Positions 23,827 to 32,695 of a stretch of DNA of 64,000 nucleotides are shown in pieces. The DNA lies in assembly GCA_964542165.1 (NCBI GenBank), contig CAZITQ010000005.1:29077-93076 (forward strand). The letters run 5' to 3'. The stretch is from CAYTBN01 sp964542165 (GTDB taxonomy: Bacteria > Myxococcota_A > UBA796 > UBA9615 > CAYRNR01). Under the pieces are notes generated by a model that searched no databases, had not been told where the DNA came from, and saw only the letters and a program-made list of their open reading frames with translations. The position numbers and the translations under genes are program-made. The first letter of the stretch is position 1. Each line of letters begins with the position of its first letter.

Positions 23827-26800
23827 GAGTCCCCCTCTGGCTGGCGCTGACGCTGGCGGGCCTGATGGGCTGCGCCGGTTCCAGCGGTCCTCCCCCCGAC
23901 GTGACGTTGGACCTCCAGGGTTTCCGTGGACTGGAGCGGGATGGCGACCGCACCGTCCGGGTGTTCCGTAGCGGCGAGGCCCCGGTCCTCCTGGCCCGCC
24001 CCGCCGGGGACGGCGAGTTTCCCCGTGCGCCCGGGCTGGCGGCCTGGATCGTGGGCGTGGACGAGCCGGGAGCTGGATGGAGCCTGGGAACGGGGGGCGG
24101 GACCGACACGACCGGAACCCCGGGGTTCGACACGGTGGGCGGCGTTCTCCGTGCCGTGGTCGACCCGGACGACCTGGGGATCCCCGACGACGAGACATCC
24201 ACCCTGGTGTTCGTCGCCTGGACGGAGGGCGATCGACGCGCCGAGCGCTTCGTCACCCGGAACCTCGGGGCCGCGCCGCCCGACGCCGAGTGGCCCGAGG
24301 GTGTGGTCCGGGCGACGTTCCCCGTCCGTGTGGCCTCCAAGGGGGCGCGCGCCGCCGGCGCGTCCGAGGCGGTGGCCGCCTGCCGCCAGGCCTATCGAGA
24401 GGAGCCCGACAGCGTCCCCGCACTGTGCGTGGCAGCGGCGGAGACCGAGCAACCCCGGGACCGGATGCTGGCCCTCGAGCGCCTGGGCTTCCACGCTCGC
24501 CGGGGGGGGCGGCTGGACGACGCCCGGCGCCGATTCGAGTCCGCGGCCGAGGCGGCTGCCGCCGCCGGACTGCCCTCGGAGCAGACCACGGAGCTCCGCC
24601 TGGCCTCGCTGGCTTGCCGCGAGGCCGGCGACCTGTCCGCCGCTCGGGAGCTGGGTGAGAGGGCCCTGGCCGTGGACGTCGAGCAGGGCCACATGCTGTG
24701 GCAAGCCCGGGACCACACGATGCTGGGCCTGGTGCTCCACGGCCTGGGCGAGCCCGGCGCCGCGGTGGCGCACCTGGAGCGGGCCGTGGAGGCGGACCGT
24801 CTCCTGGCTCGGCCCTACGACGAGGGCATCGCCATCACCGACCTGGCCATGGTCTACCGGAGCAGCGGCCGGTACCGCCACGCGCTGGCCGCCCTGGACC
24901 GGGCGGAGCCCCTGTTCGAACCCCGGGCGGACGCCAGCGATCACGACCGGGAGGCCTGGGCCACCTACCTGGGCAACCGGGGCTGGACCCTCCTGCGAGC
25001 CCGACGCCACGGACTCCTGCCGGCGACCTCGGAAGAGCTGGAGACCTCCTTCGAGACCGCCCTGGCGATCCACCGGGACGCCGGCCGGGTGCTCTGGGTG
25101 GCCAACGAGCTGATGAATCTGGCCACCCTGGCGCTGCAGGACGGGGATGCGCCGACGGCTCGCGCGCGGATCGCGGAGGCGCGGCAGGTCCTCGGCGACG
25201 ACCTGTCCTTCGAGCACCGTGGCTACCTGCTGGCGCTGGAGGGCGAGCTGGCGCTGGTGGAGATGGATCCGTCTGCGGCCATGGACGCCTTTTCGGAGCT
25301 GGAGGAGGTGGAGGGGCGCTGGTCCGCTCGATGGTGGGCGGATTTCGGGCGCGCGCGGGCCCACGTGATCGCCGGTCGCCCCGATGCGGCGGACGCGGCC
25401 TTCGAGCAAGCTCTGGATGCGCTGGAAGGGGCCGCCGCGACGCTGGATCCGCTGGTGGACCGGCCCTACTTCCTCGGGGACCGGGACGAGGTCTACGACG
25501 CGTACCTGCTCCATCTGCTGGACCGGGGAAGGGTGACTGCAGCCCTGGCCGTCTCCGAACGGTCCCGCTCGCGGGAGCAGCGACGCGCCCGCAGCGGCGC
25601 GGGGCTCGCCGACGCCGACGGCCTCCTGGTCGACGCCGTGGTGCGCGCGCGCAACGCGCTGCAACGCCACGAGGACGACGAGACCTTCCTTCGGACCGAG
25701 CAGCGGGGCGACTGGGAGCGGGAGCGCCGCGAGCGGGTCGAGGACCTGGTCGAGGCGCAGGCCGCGCTGGTGGCTGCGGAGTGGGCTGCGGTGGGGGAGG
25801 AGCAGGCCCCGGGGAGCGAGGCCCTGGACATGCCGGGGCTCTTCGCGGGACTGCCCTCGGGCAGCCGACTGCTGCTCTACCACACCACCGTGGAGGAGCT
25901 CGTCCTGTTCGACTGCCGGGGCCCCCTGGTCCGGGCCCACCGCATCGACGCCGGGCGTTTGCAGCTGGCGGAGCGGGTGGAGGCGCTGCGGACGGCGGTG
26001 GCCGCAGGGGGCGGGGCGGCAGAGGCCGAGGCGCTGGAGCCCTGGCTGCTTCCGTCGGAGGTCGAGATCGACGCGGAACGGCTGCTGGTCCTCGCCCCCC
26101 ACGGCCCCCTGCACGGCCTGTCGTTCCCCACGCTCCGGCGGGGCGGCCGCTACCTCGTCGAGGACCACCCCCTGGCGGTCGTCCCTGGCCTGGCGGCGCT
26201 GGGCGCGTCCCTCGGCCGCCCGGCCTGCGAGGGCGGGGAGACGTGGGTGGCGGCGGACCCCGCCGGCGACCTGCCCGCAGCCCGAGACGAGGGCGCGAAG
26301 GTCGCCTCGCTGCGGTCCGGAAGTACGCTCGTGCTGTCGGACGGAGTGGACCGGGGCGCGGTCCTCTCGGCCCTGTCCACCGCCTGCACCTTCCACTTCG
26401 CGGGCCACGCCGTGGTCGACTCCGACCTGCCACAGCACTCCCACCTCCGCCTCGCGGGCGGGGAGAAGTTGACCTGGATCGATCTGCAGACCCTGTCGAT
26501 CCGCCCCGACCTGGTGGTGCTGTCGGCCTGCGAGACGGGGCGCGGGATGACCCCCGCTGCCGGTGAGCGGTGGGGGCTCGCCACCGGCTTTCTCTCGGCG
26601 GGCGCCGCATCGGTGGTGGCCTCGGGCTGGAAGGTGCCGGACGAGCCCTCCCGCGCCCTGGTCGAACGCTTCTACGCCGAGGTGGACACCGCCGGCCCCG
26701 CCGAGGCCCTCCGCAGGGCCCAGCGCGCCCTGCTGGCCGGCGAGGCCGGCCCGGACGCCGCCCGCCCCCTGGCCTGGGGAGCGTTCAGCGTGTTCGGGGA

Positions 26801-26834
26801 TCCGGGGGGGACGGCCGCGCCGAGTTCGGACTGA
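23823..26834 (+). CDS. TPR-CHAT lipoprotein (caspase-like peptidase)
   Basis: 1003 residues from the GTG at 23823, four bases inside the sigma gene. A signal peptide ends with LMGC (Cys17). Residues about 150-600 are helical TPR-like repeats (LAMVYRSSGRYRHALAALDR). Residues about 680-1000 are a CHAT domain: LLVLAPHGPLHGLSFP, then HFAGHAVVD (His862) and VVLSACETG (Cys903), followed by GAASVVASGWKVPD. His and Cys are the expected caspase-type dyad. CHAT proteins are proteases cleaving specific partners. The lipobox places it outside the cytoplasm, opposite the sigma factor it is co-encoded with. In type III-E CRISPR systems a TPR-CHAT protease controls a sigma factor; here no CRISPR genes are present. 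Confidence 0.88.
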   Translation: MRVPLWLALTLAGLMGCAGSSGPPPDVTLDLQGFRGLERDGDRTVRVFRSGEAPVLLARPAGDGEFPRAPGLAAWIVGVDEPGAGWSLGTGGGTDTTGTPGFDTVGGVLRAVVDPDDLGIPDDETSTLVFVAWTEGDRRAERFVTRNLGAAPPDAEWPEGVVRATFPVRVASKGARAAGASEAVAACRQAYREEPDSVPALCVAAAETEQPRDRMLALERLGFHARRGGRLDDARRRFESAAEAAAAAGLPSEQTTELRLASLACREAGDLSAARELGERALAVDVEQGHMLWQARDHTMLGLVLHGLGEPGAAVAHLERAVEADRLLARPYDEGIAITDLAMVYRSSGRYRHALAALDRAEPLFEPRADASDHDREAWATYLGNRGWTLLRARRHGLLPATSEELETSFETALAIHRDAGRVLWVANELMNLATLALQDGDAPTARARIAEARQVLGDDLSFEHRGYLLALEGELALVEMDPSAAMDAFSELEEVEGRWSARWWADFGRARAHVIAGRPDAADAAFEQALDALEGAAATLDPLVDRPYFLGDRDEVYDAYLLHLLDRGRVTAALAVSERSRSREQRRARSGAGLADADGLLVDAVVRARNALQRHEDDETFLRTEQRGDWERERRERVEDLVEAQAALVAAEWAAVGEEQAPGSEALDMPGLFAGLPSGSRLLLYHTTVEELVLFDCRGPLVRAHRIDAGRLQLAERVEALRTAVAAGGGAAEAEALEPWLLPSEVEIDAERLLVLAPHGPLHGLSFPTLRRGGRYLVEDHPLAVVPGLAALGASLGRPACEGGETWVAADPAGDLPAARDEGAKVASLRSGSTLVLSDGVDRGAVLSALSTACTFHFAGHAVVDSDLPQHSHLRLAGGEKLTWIDLQTLSIRPDLVVLSACETGRGMTPAAGERWGLATGFLSAGAASVVASGWKVPDEPSRALVERFYAEVDTAGPAEALRRAQRALLAGEAGPDAARPLAWGAFSVFGDPGGTAAPSSD

Positions 26835-26853
26835 CGCCGAGGAGGCGCACGCC

Positions 26854-27774
26854 TCACGGGGGTGGGTCGAAGAACCTCGTGAAGGCCTCGTCGCCCCAGC
26901 AATCGATCCTGCCCTCGTCGGTGACCGCGCAGTAGTCGTCCCCTGAGAGACCCCCATCCAGATGGACGTAGGTCTCGGCATCGACGGGGGGGACATGGGT
27001 GCGGGGGAGCTCGGGATCCCAGCACAGCAGCGAGCCCTCGGAGGTGATGCCGCAGGCCTTGCTGAATCCCACGGCGACCTCGGTCATCGTCACGTCGGGG
27101 GCGTAGTCGCCGTTGCCCCAACACGCGGCGACTCCCGCCGCCGTGACCCCGCAAGAGTGCAGGCCTCCCACGTCGATCTGGACGAATGGATCCGCCGGTG
27201 GCTGGCAGAGATCCGGGTTGGCCCGGCAGCCCCAGCAGGTCACCGCGCCGCTGCTCCGGATGGCGCAGGCGAAGTCGGTCTCCACCGAGACCTGCAGGAA
27301 GTCACCCTGGGGCGGACTGCAGACCTTCTTGTTGTGCCCCAGGCAGGCCCAGCAGTGCAGGGTCCCGTCCTGGAGGACCGCGCAGAGGGCGGTCTGGCTG
27401 CCATCCAGGTCGGTCGCAGGTGACGCGGGAGCGCCGGCGCCCTTGGACAGGAAGCTCGCGTCCCAGCAGGCGACGGAGCCGTCCTCCCGCAGGCCGCAGC
27501 CGCCCTGGTTGACCACCGCGATGTGGGTGAAGGTCTCGTCCTCCGGCGGCTCCCCTCGGGTGGCCCAGCCGCCCCAGCAGCGAACCTCGCCGGTCGTGGT
27601 CAAGCCGCAATGATGCTGGCCCGAACTCACCTCGGCGTAGTCGGTGTCGGTGCTGGCGCCGATGGACACCCACGGGCCGGTCGACGGAGCTCCCGAGCAG
27701 CAGGCCGACAGCGCCAGCGACATGACCGCGACCCAGGCCAAGGACCCCGCGAGATATCCTCGAGTGTTCGGCAC
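26854..27774 (-). CDS. RCC1-like seven-repeat lipoprotein
   Basis: 306 residues from the GTG at 27774, with GGGGAGAG upstream. A signal peptide ends in LSACC (Cys25/26). Seven repeats follow, each of the form C-x-L/I/V, about eight residues, then C-W: HHCGLTTTGEVRCWGG, GGCGLREDGSVACWD, ALCAVLQDGTLHCWA, FACAIRSSGAVTCWG, HSCGVTAAGVAACWG, KACGITSEGSLLCWD and DYCAVTDEGRIDCWG. This is the RCC1/BLIP-II pattern, so a seven-bladed propeller is expected, with a Cys pair per blade that may form disulfides. A surface binding role is inferred. It converges on the TPR-CHAT gene (20-base gap) and is divergent from the subtilase gene. Confidence 0.82.
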   Translation of the reverse strand: MPNTRGYLAGSLAWVAVMSLALSACCSGAPSTGPWVSIGASTDTDYAEVSSGQHHCGLTTTGEVRCWGGWATRGEPPEDETFTHIAVVNQGGCGLREDGSVACWDASFLSKGAGAPASPATDLDGSQTALCAVLQDGTLHCWACLGHNKKVCSPPQGDFLQVSVETDFACAIRSSGAVTCWGCRANPDLCQPPADPFVQIDVGGLHSCGVTAAGVAACWGNGDYAPDVTMTEVAVGFSKACGITSEGSLLCWDPELPRTHVPPVDAETYVHLDGGLSGDDYCAVTDEGRIDCWGDEAFTRFFDPPP

Positions 27775-27963
27775 GAGCTCTCCCCGGACGGTGTTCGACG
27801 GCGACAGCCTACCTCGCCGAATGGGCCACGTCTCCCACGTAACGCTCCGTGTAACTGTGGCGTAACGCGGTTTTTTGCGATCCGGCTGTAAGGTCCCTGG
27901 TGAGGATCGGGTACGCCCCAGTGACCCGGTCAGAGAAGACGCTCGAACGATCAGGGGGTAGAG

Positions 27964-29823
27964 ATGATTCGCAAGGCGTTCAGCTGGTTTTCGATGACGA
28001 CCCTGGCGGTGGCCACGGTGGCCGCGCCGCACGGAGCCGAGGCCGCAGTGGGCGGCTACCTGGTGGACGGGGAGGTCTGCTCCGCCGACGCTCTGGTGGT
28101 GACCTACTCCACCGGGGACATCGCCTCGTGCCTGACCGCCACCGGTGACTTCTTCGACGAACGCGGCTATCCGGTCACCGTCGAGCGGCTGTTCGAGGAC
28201 GGGATGCTCTGCGCCCCCCACCTGGCATGGGACCCCAACGGGCTGACGTCGATCTACCGGATCAGCCGCATCGCCGACCATGTGGAGGACGTCCAGTTCG
28301 ACCTGACCGCAGAGCTACGCGCGCTGGACTGCGTGGACAGCTATCCGGCCTCCACCCCGGTGGAGCTGGACTGCCAGGTGTCCGCCCTGGCCCAGCCGGA
28401 GGCCTTCGCCGACGGCTGGAACCAGAGATTCATCGACATGCGACCCCCCGAGGCCGCCGGTGTGACCACCCGGATCGCGATCCTCGACACGGGGGTGGAC
28501 GACAGCCACCCGGCCCTGTCGGGACGCCTGGAGATGGGCGACGCCACCAACTTCGCCGCCGACGGGTCCGACCGGGACCTGAACGACCTGCACGGACACG
28601 GCACCCACGTCGCGGGCGTGGTCGCGTCCATCGTCCCCGACGCCCGCCTGATCCCGGTCCGGGTGCTCGAGAGCGACGGGGTGGGGGACTGGTCCGCCAC
28701 AGCCCGAGGCCTGCTCCACGCGGCGTCCCGCGGCGCGGAGGTGATCAACCTGAGCCTGGGAACGCCCACGGATCACCCCGAGTTCTTCGATCGGGCGATC
28801 GCGGAGGCCGTGGGCTGCTACGACGCCGTGGTGGTGGCCGCCGCGGGCCGCTCCTGCGACATGGGAGCGAGCTGCGCCGAGGTCTTCTCCCCCGCCCGGC
28901 ACCCGGACGTCCTGGCCGTTGGCGCCGTGGACAACTTCGGCGATACCGAGAGGCGGGCCACCGGTGGCGAGGCCCTGGACCTGCTGGCTCCCGGTGTCCA
29001 CGTCTGCTCGGCCTGGCCCACGGCCGCGACCGACGCGGGCCCCATGGACTACCGCCGCTGGAGCGGGAGCTCCGTGTCCACCGCGCACGCCACAGCCGTG
29101 GCGGCGCTGGTCCGCCACACCTTCCCGACCTTCGACCAGGTCGACGTGCGGGACCGGTTGATCTACACGGCCGTCTCCCCCGAGAACGCCGACTGCTGCA
29201 CGGGCGAGGCGGGCTGGCTCAACGCCTGCAACGCCCTCGGGTTGCACGATTGCCTTCCCCGGGAGCACCTGCTCGGCCATCCCGTGGGGCTGACCTGTGA
29301 GGGGGACGAGTCGCCGGCGCCGTATCTGGAGACCGTGTTCGTGGCCGGCGCCGCCGTGTCGCCCGCGGTGCACGGGTGCTCGGGGGTGGACGACGTGTAC
29401 TCCACCCATCCCATGCCCGTGAACCCGCCCGCGTACTACTGTCCGGACGAGAAGCCCGTGCCGCCGCTGAACTGCACGGCCCGGCTGAGCAGCCAACCCC
29501 CCAAGGGAGGCTGCCCGGACTGCGACGTGGAGTTCGCCCTGGCCAACTTCGCCGAGCTGAACCTGCGCTTCAAGCATCCGGACCTGAGCATCTTCGACGG
29601 CTTCCTGCTGAGGCTGCAGACCGCCGACGGTCGCACCTACGTCTACCCGCTGGGTATCGGGCCCTTCCCCCAGGGACTGAAGCGGGCCAAGGTGCGCTAC
29701 CAGGTCGAGACCACGTTCAACGCGCCGAACCTGTACGATGTCGTGTCGGCTGAGCTAGTCTCGGTGTATCAGGGACCGATGGGGAAACAGGCCTGGGTCG
29801 CGGATCCGCTGTGGATCCGGTAG
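27964..29823 (+). CDS. secreted S8 subtilisin-like protease
   Basis: 619 residues. Signal peptide up to about residue 28, then a propeptide-like region to about 160. The catalytic triad is visible: Asp175 in IAILDTGVDD, His212 in HGHGTHVAGV, and Ser370 in SGSSVSTAHA (canonical GTSMATPH). The oxyanion Asn is unclear: the usual AAGN reads AAGRSCDMG. After about residue 400 there is a Cys-rich region (NADCCTG, CPDCDVEF) and an Ig-like C-terminal domain of about 150 residues. Exported, probably degrading protein outside the cell. No lipobox or MYXO-CTERM-like tail. ATG is preceded by AGGGGGTAGAG. Confidence 0.85.
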   Translation: MIRKAFSWFSMTTLAVATVAAPHGAEAAVGGYLVDGEVCSADALVVTYSTGDIASCLTATGDFFDERGYPVTVERLFEDGMLCAPHLAWDPNGLTSIYRISRIADHVEDVQFDLTAELRALDCVDSYPASTPVELDCQVSALAQPEAFADGWNQRFIDMRPPEAAGVTTRIAILDTGVDDSHPALSGRLEMGDATNFAADGSDRDLNDLHGHGTHVAGVVASIVPDARLIPVRVLESDGVGDWSATARGLLHAASRGAEVINLSLGTPTDHPEFFDRAIAEAVGCYDAVVVAAAGRSCDMGASCAEVFSPARHPDVLAVGAVDNFGDTERRATGGEALDLLAPGVHVCSAWPTAATDAGPMDYRRWSGSSVSTAHATAVAALVRHTFPTFDQVDVRDRLIYTAVSPENADCCTGEAGWLNACNALGLHDCLPREHLLGHPVGLTCEGDESPAPYLETVFVAGAAVSPAVHGCSGVDDVYSTHPMPVNPPAYYCPDEKPVPPLNCTARLSSQPPKGGCPDCDVEFALANFAELNLRFKHPDLSIFDGFLLRLQTADGRTYVYPLGIGPFPQGLKRAKVRYQVETTFNAPNLYDVVSAELVSVYQGPMGKQAWVADPLWIR

Positions 29824-29891
29824 GTGTGAGAGACGGGGAACGCTGAGCGGGCGAACTCGCCCCCGGCGTTGCCCCGGGAGAGGGTGAGAGG

Positions 29892-30773
29892 GTGTCGGAC
29901 GACCGGCCAGAGGCGACGCCCCCCGACCTCGAGGACGAGGCCCTCGACCGGCAGCTCGCCGAACTCGGCCAGCTCGGGGACGACACCCCCGCCGATCCTG
30001 CCCGACTCGACGAAATCGCCGCCGAGAAGCTGCGCCGCGGAACCCTGTCCGACGACGAACGCGCCAAGCTCCTGCAGACCCTCGCGGACGACGCCTCTGC
30101 CCGGGCGGCCTGGATCGAGGGGGCCGGGGAGGGGCTCCCCCTGGACGACGCCCAGGTGGACCGGATCGCCGACGCGGTGCTGGCGCGCCGCCGGGACGAG
30201 GGGCTCACCCAGCGACGGTCCCGGCTCCGGGCGTCCCGCGTCGCCCCCTGGCTCGCGCTGGCGGCCGCCGTGATCGCCGTCGCGGTGGTGCTTCCCCGGC
30301 TCTGGACGCGCCCGGGGCCCATGCCGCCGCCCTACGGGATCGAGCTGTCCGGACAGCTCAAGGAGGTCCGGGGCGACGAGGTGCCCGAGGGCGTCCCCGC
30401 CTACAACGCCGATTCCACCATCGAGATCGTGTTGCGTCCCCCCGAGGGCGTGCCCGTGACGGTGGGCCCGCAGGTGATCCCCATCGCCGTCGATCCCGAG
30501 GGGCACCCGACCGTGATCGAGGATCCGGAGGCCTTCGAGCTGAGTCAGCGGCAGGGGATCATCCGCATCCGTGGACCGGCGCGCAACGTGGCGGGGACCC
30601 AGACCGGCACCTGGCGGCTGGTGTGCGTGCTGTCCAGCCGGGAACGGCCGCCGGCACTGGGGCCGCTGGAGAGGCGGGCCGCCCGGTCGGTCGCCGATGG
30701 TGTCGAGGACGGATCGTACGAATGGCCCGGAGGGCTCCGGGCCGTGGTGACCACCTTCGCCTACGTTCCCTGA
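29892..30773 (+). CDS. single-pass membrane protein, anti-sigma-like layout
   Basis: 293 residues from the GTG at 29892, with GAGAGGGTGAGAGG before it. The first 110 residues are charged and mostly helical (LSDDERAKLLQTLADDASAR), then one membrane segment (about 117-137, APWLALAAAVIAVAVVLPRLW region), then a soluble C-terminal domain of about 150 residues. That cytoplasm-membrane-periplasm plan recalls transmembrane regulators of sigma factors, and LAELGQLGD/LSDDERAKL is like their N-terminus, but no HxxxCxxC zinc site is present. Function unassigned. It precedes the Ser/Thr kinase gene by 65 bases in the same direction. Confidence 0.6.
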   Translation: MSDDRPEATPPDLEDEALDRQLAELGQLGDDTPADPARLDEIAAEKLRRGTLSDDERAKLLQTLADDASARAAWIEGAGEGLPLDDAQVDRIADAVLARRRDEGLTQRRSRLRASRVAPWLALAAAVIAVAVVLPRLWTRPGPMPPPYGIELSGQLKEVRGDEVPEGVPAYNADSTIEIVLRPPEGVPVTVGPQVIPIAVDPEGHPTVIEDPEAFELSQRQGIIRIRGPARNVAGTQTGTWRLVCVLSSRERPPALGPLERRAARSVADGVEDGSYEWPGGLRAVVTTFAYVP

Positions 30774-30803
30774 TCCCCGCCTACCCCGTTCCCCCGTTCG
30801 CGC

Positions 30804-30809
30804 TAAAGT
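30804..30809 (+). promoter_or_regulatory. candidate -10 element
   Basis: TAAAGT lies 29 bases before the kinase ATG at 30839. It is TANNNT-like; no -35 is evident. Confidence 0.25.
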
Positions 30810-30838
30810 TCTGCGATCGACGTGGTCACGAGGGTGGG

Positions 30839-32695
30839 ATGAACGAGAGTTCCGGAGCCCGGTTCGGCAAGTACCGCATCCAGCGAAAGCTGGGTGAGGG
30901 GGGCTTCGGTACGGTCTACGAGGCGATCCTCCCCGGGCCGATGGGCTTCACCAAGCGGGTGGCGATCAAGAAGCTGCGGGGCCATCTCTTCGACGAGGAC
31001 CACCGGCTGGTCCAGGCGTTGATCAACGAGGCCCGCATCGGTGGGCTGCTGCACCACGACAACGTGGTCGACATCCTCGAGTTCGGCCAGGCCGATCGGC
31101 ACTACTACATGGCCATGGAGTACGTGGATGGGGCGCCCCTGTCCCAGGTCCTGCGGCTCTGTGCCAAGCGGGGGGTGTTGCTGCCGCCGTTCGCCACGGT
31201 GGAGTGGGGGCGCCAGATCTGCCGGGGCCTGGCCCACGCCCATGACCTGCGGGATGTGGACGGGAATCCGGTGGGGCTGGTCCACCGGGATCTGAAGCCG
31301 TCGAACGTCATCATCGACGGCTCGGGGGTGGCCAAGGTCGCCGACTTCGGCATCGCCAAGGCGGCGTCCAACATGTACCGGACCACCTCGGAGGGGGTGG
31401 CCAAGGGCACCCCACGCTACATGTCGCCGGAACAGATCCGGGCCGAAGGGGAACTCACGTCGGCATCGGACATCTACTCGCTGGGGCTGCTGTTCTACGA
31501 GATGGCCACGGGGCATCCCCTGTACGACGAGGGCAGCGTGCCCGCGCTGGTTCACCGGATCCTGACGTCGGAGGTGGGCGGGGAGGTCCAGGCGGCGGAC
31601 GAGGCGGTCCCGGGGCTCGGGCCGATCCTGGAGCGATGCCTCCGAAAGGACCCCGGGGACCGCTTCGGGTCGGCGACGGCGGTGGGGCGGGAGCTGGCGG
31701 CGCTGGCGAAGACCCACCCACCGGAGGCCGAGATGGCCGACGTCGTGGCCCCGATCCTGCCGCGGGTGGACCAGGGCCCCGGCCCGCCGATCCTGAGCAC
31801 CGGTGACCTGGATCTGGACGCGGGGGACGAGACGCCGCAGATCCGCGAGCTGGCCCCGGCGCACACGGACACCAAGACGGTGCGGGTGGGGCTGGAACCC
31901 ACCCGCTGGTCGGACTTCAGCAAGGCGTTCGAGACGGGGGGGACGCGGGCGGGGGGGGCGGAGAGCGAGGCGAAGACGAAGACGCGACCCCCGGTCGTCG
32001 GGGGGGGGGGGGGGGTGGCGGGTGGGGGGGGGGGGGGGGGGGGGGTGGGGGCGCGCGGGCGCCCGGGGGGGGATTCGACGACGATCGGGCCGCACAACGT
32101 GGTTGGCGATCCTTCTGCTGTCGAGGTAGATGGCGAGAAAGGGTCCACGGACAGTTCGTCCGAGGTCGAAAGCTCGGACTCGGACTCGGACTCGGACTCG
32201 GACTCGGACTCGAACTTGAACTCGAACGAGGTCTCGGCCTCGGACACGGTCTCGGACTCGGATTCGGACTCAAGGCCGCCTTCGACGCAACTCGTACAGC
32301 TGATCCCAGATTCCCGGAGTTCGCCCCGGGACGTCGGGACCGACGAGGGAACGCCCCGAAGTGCCTCCGAAGATGGACACTCGGCCGTTGCTGCTGATCG
32401 CCCCGGAGTGCCCCACACCTCGGAGCCACTGCAGGGCCCCGAGCCTTCAACCCCAGACCCCAGCCCCGGCCAGCTCTCCCTCAACTGGAAACCCTGGGCC
32501 CTGGTCTCCATCGACGGCCAGCGGGTGGACCGGCCCGTGCTGGCGGGACATGCCCTGGAGGGCGGGCGACACACCATCGAGCTGGTCTGCCCATCCCTGG
32601 ACGGTGCGCGTAAGGTGATCACCGTCGACATCGACGGCCAGCACGAACGGCTGGGGTGCTGGAACTTCCGGGAGGACCGCTTCGGATGCGACTGA
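30839..32695 (+). CDS. Ser/Thr protein kinase with repeat linker and PEGA-like tail
   Basis: 618 residues. The kinase domain covers about 10-285: G-loop GEGGFGTVY, VAIKK (Lys44), HRDLKPSNV (149-157), DFG (169-171) and SPEQ. All key residues are present, so it should be active. The linker contains two glycine stretches coded by G16 and G22 tracts (32000-32045), and an S-D repeat near 444-460 coded by CTCGGA hexamers. The C-terminal ~65 residues resemble a PEGA domain (VSIDGQRVDRPVLAGHALEGG). No strong transmembrane segment is seen, so it may be cytosolic. It overlaps the next FHA regulator gene by 10 bases, a plausible substrate. Confidence 0.85.
   Translation: MNESSGARFGKYRIQRKLGEGGFGTVYEAILPGPMGFTKRVAIKKLRGHLFDEDHRLVQALINEARIGGLLHHDNVVDILEFGQADRHYYMAMEYVDGAPLSQVLRLCAKRGVLLPPFATVEWGRQICRGLAHAHDLRDVDGNPVGLVHRDLKPSNVIIDGSGVAKVADFGIAKAASNMYRTTSEGVAKGTPRYMSPEQIRAEGELTSASDIYSLGLLFYEMATGHPLYDEGSVPALVHRILTSEVGGEVQAADEAVPGLGPILERCLRKDPGDRFGSATAVGRELAALAKTHPPEAEMADVVAPILPRVDQGPGPPILSTGDLDLDAGDETPQIRELAPAHTDTKTVRVGLEPTRWSDFSKAFETGGTRAGGAESEAKTKTRPPVVGGGGGVAGGGGGGGGVGARGRPGGDSTTIGPHNVVGDPSAVEVDGEKGSTDSSSEVESSDSDSDSDSDSDSNLNSNEVSASDTVSDSDSDSRPPSTQLVQLIPDSRSSPRDVGTDEGTPRSASEDGHSAVAADRPGVPHTSEPLQGPEPSTPDPSPGQLSLNWKPWALVSIDGQRVDRPVLAGHALEGGRHTIELVCPSLDGARKVITVDIDGQHERLGCWNFREDRFGCD
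32000..32015. repeat. G16 homopolymer tract
   Basis: Sixteen consecutive G inside the kinase linker; one base (or any non-multiple of three) lost or gained shifts the frame. See also 32024-32045. Confidence 0.9.
32024..32045. repeat. G22 homopolymer tract
   Basis: Twenty-two consecutive G, eight bases after the G16 tract. In frame 0 the downstream TAG lies at 32127-32129, so a frame slip that way ends the protein about 27 codons later and removes the PEGA-like tail. Confidence 0.9.
32173..32208. repeat. tandem hexamer (CTCGGA) x6
   Basis: Six perfect copies, with degenerate copies to about 32236 and again near 32245-32275. They code the Ser-Asp repeats of the kinase linker, in frame, so length changes keep the frame. 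Confidence 0.8.

Noticed and set aside
24905..24930. A T-arm-like GTTCGAACCCC, suggesting a tRNA
   Set aside because: It lies inside the TPR part of the CHAT gene; no cloverleaf pairing or acceptor end can be drawn around it.
23112..26834. A plus-strand frame open from 23112 that would make a fused sigma/CHAT protein
   Set aside because: Upstream of 23823 it reads the sigma gene in the wrong frame. The signal peptide and lipobox begin at the GTG at 23823.
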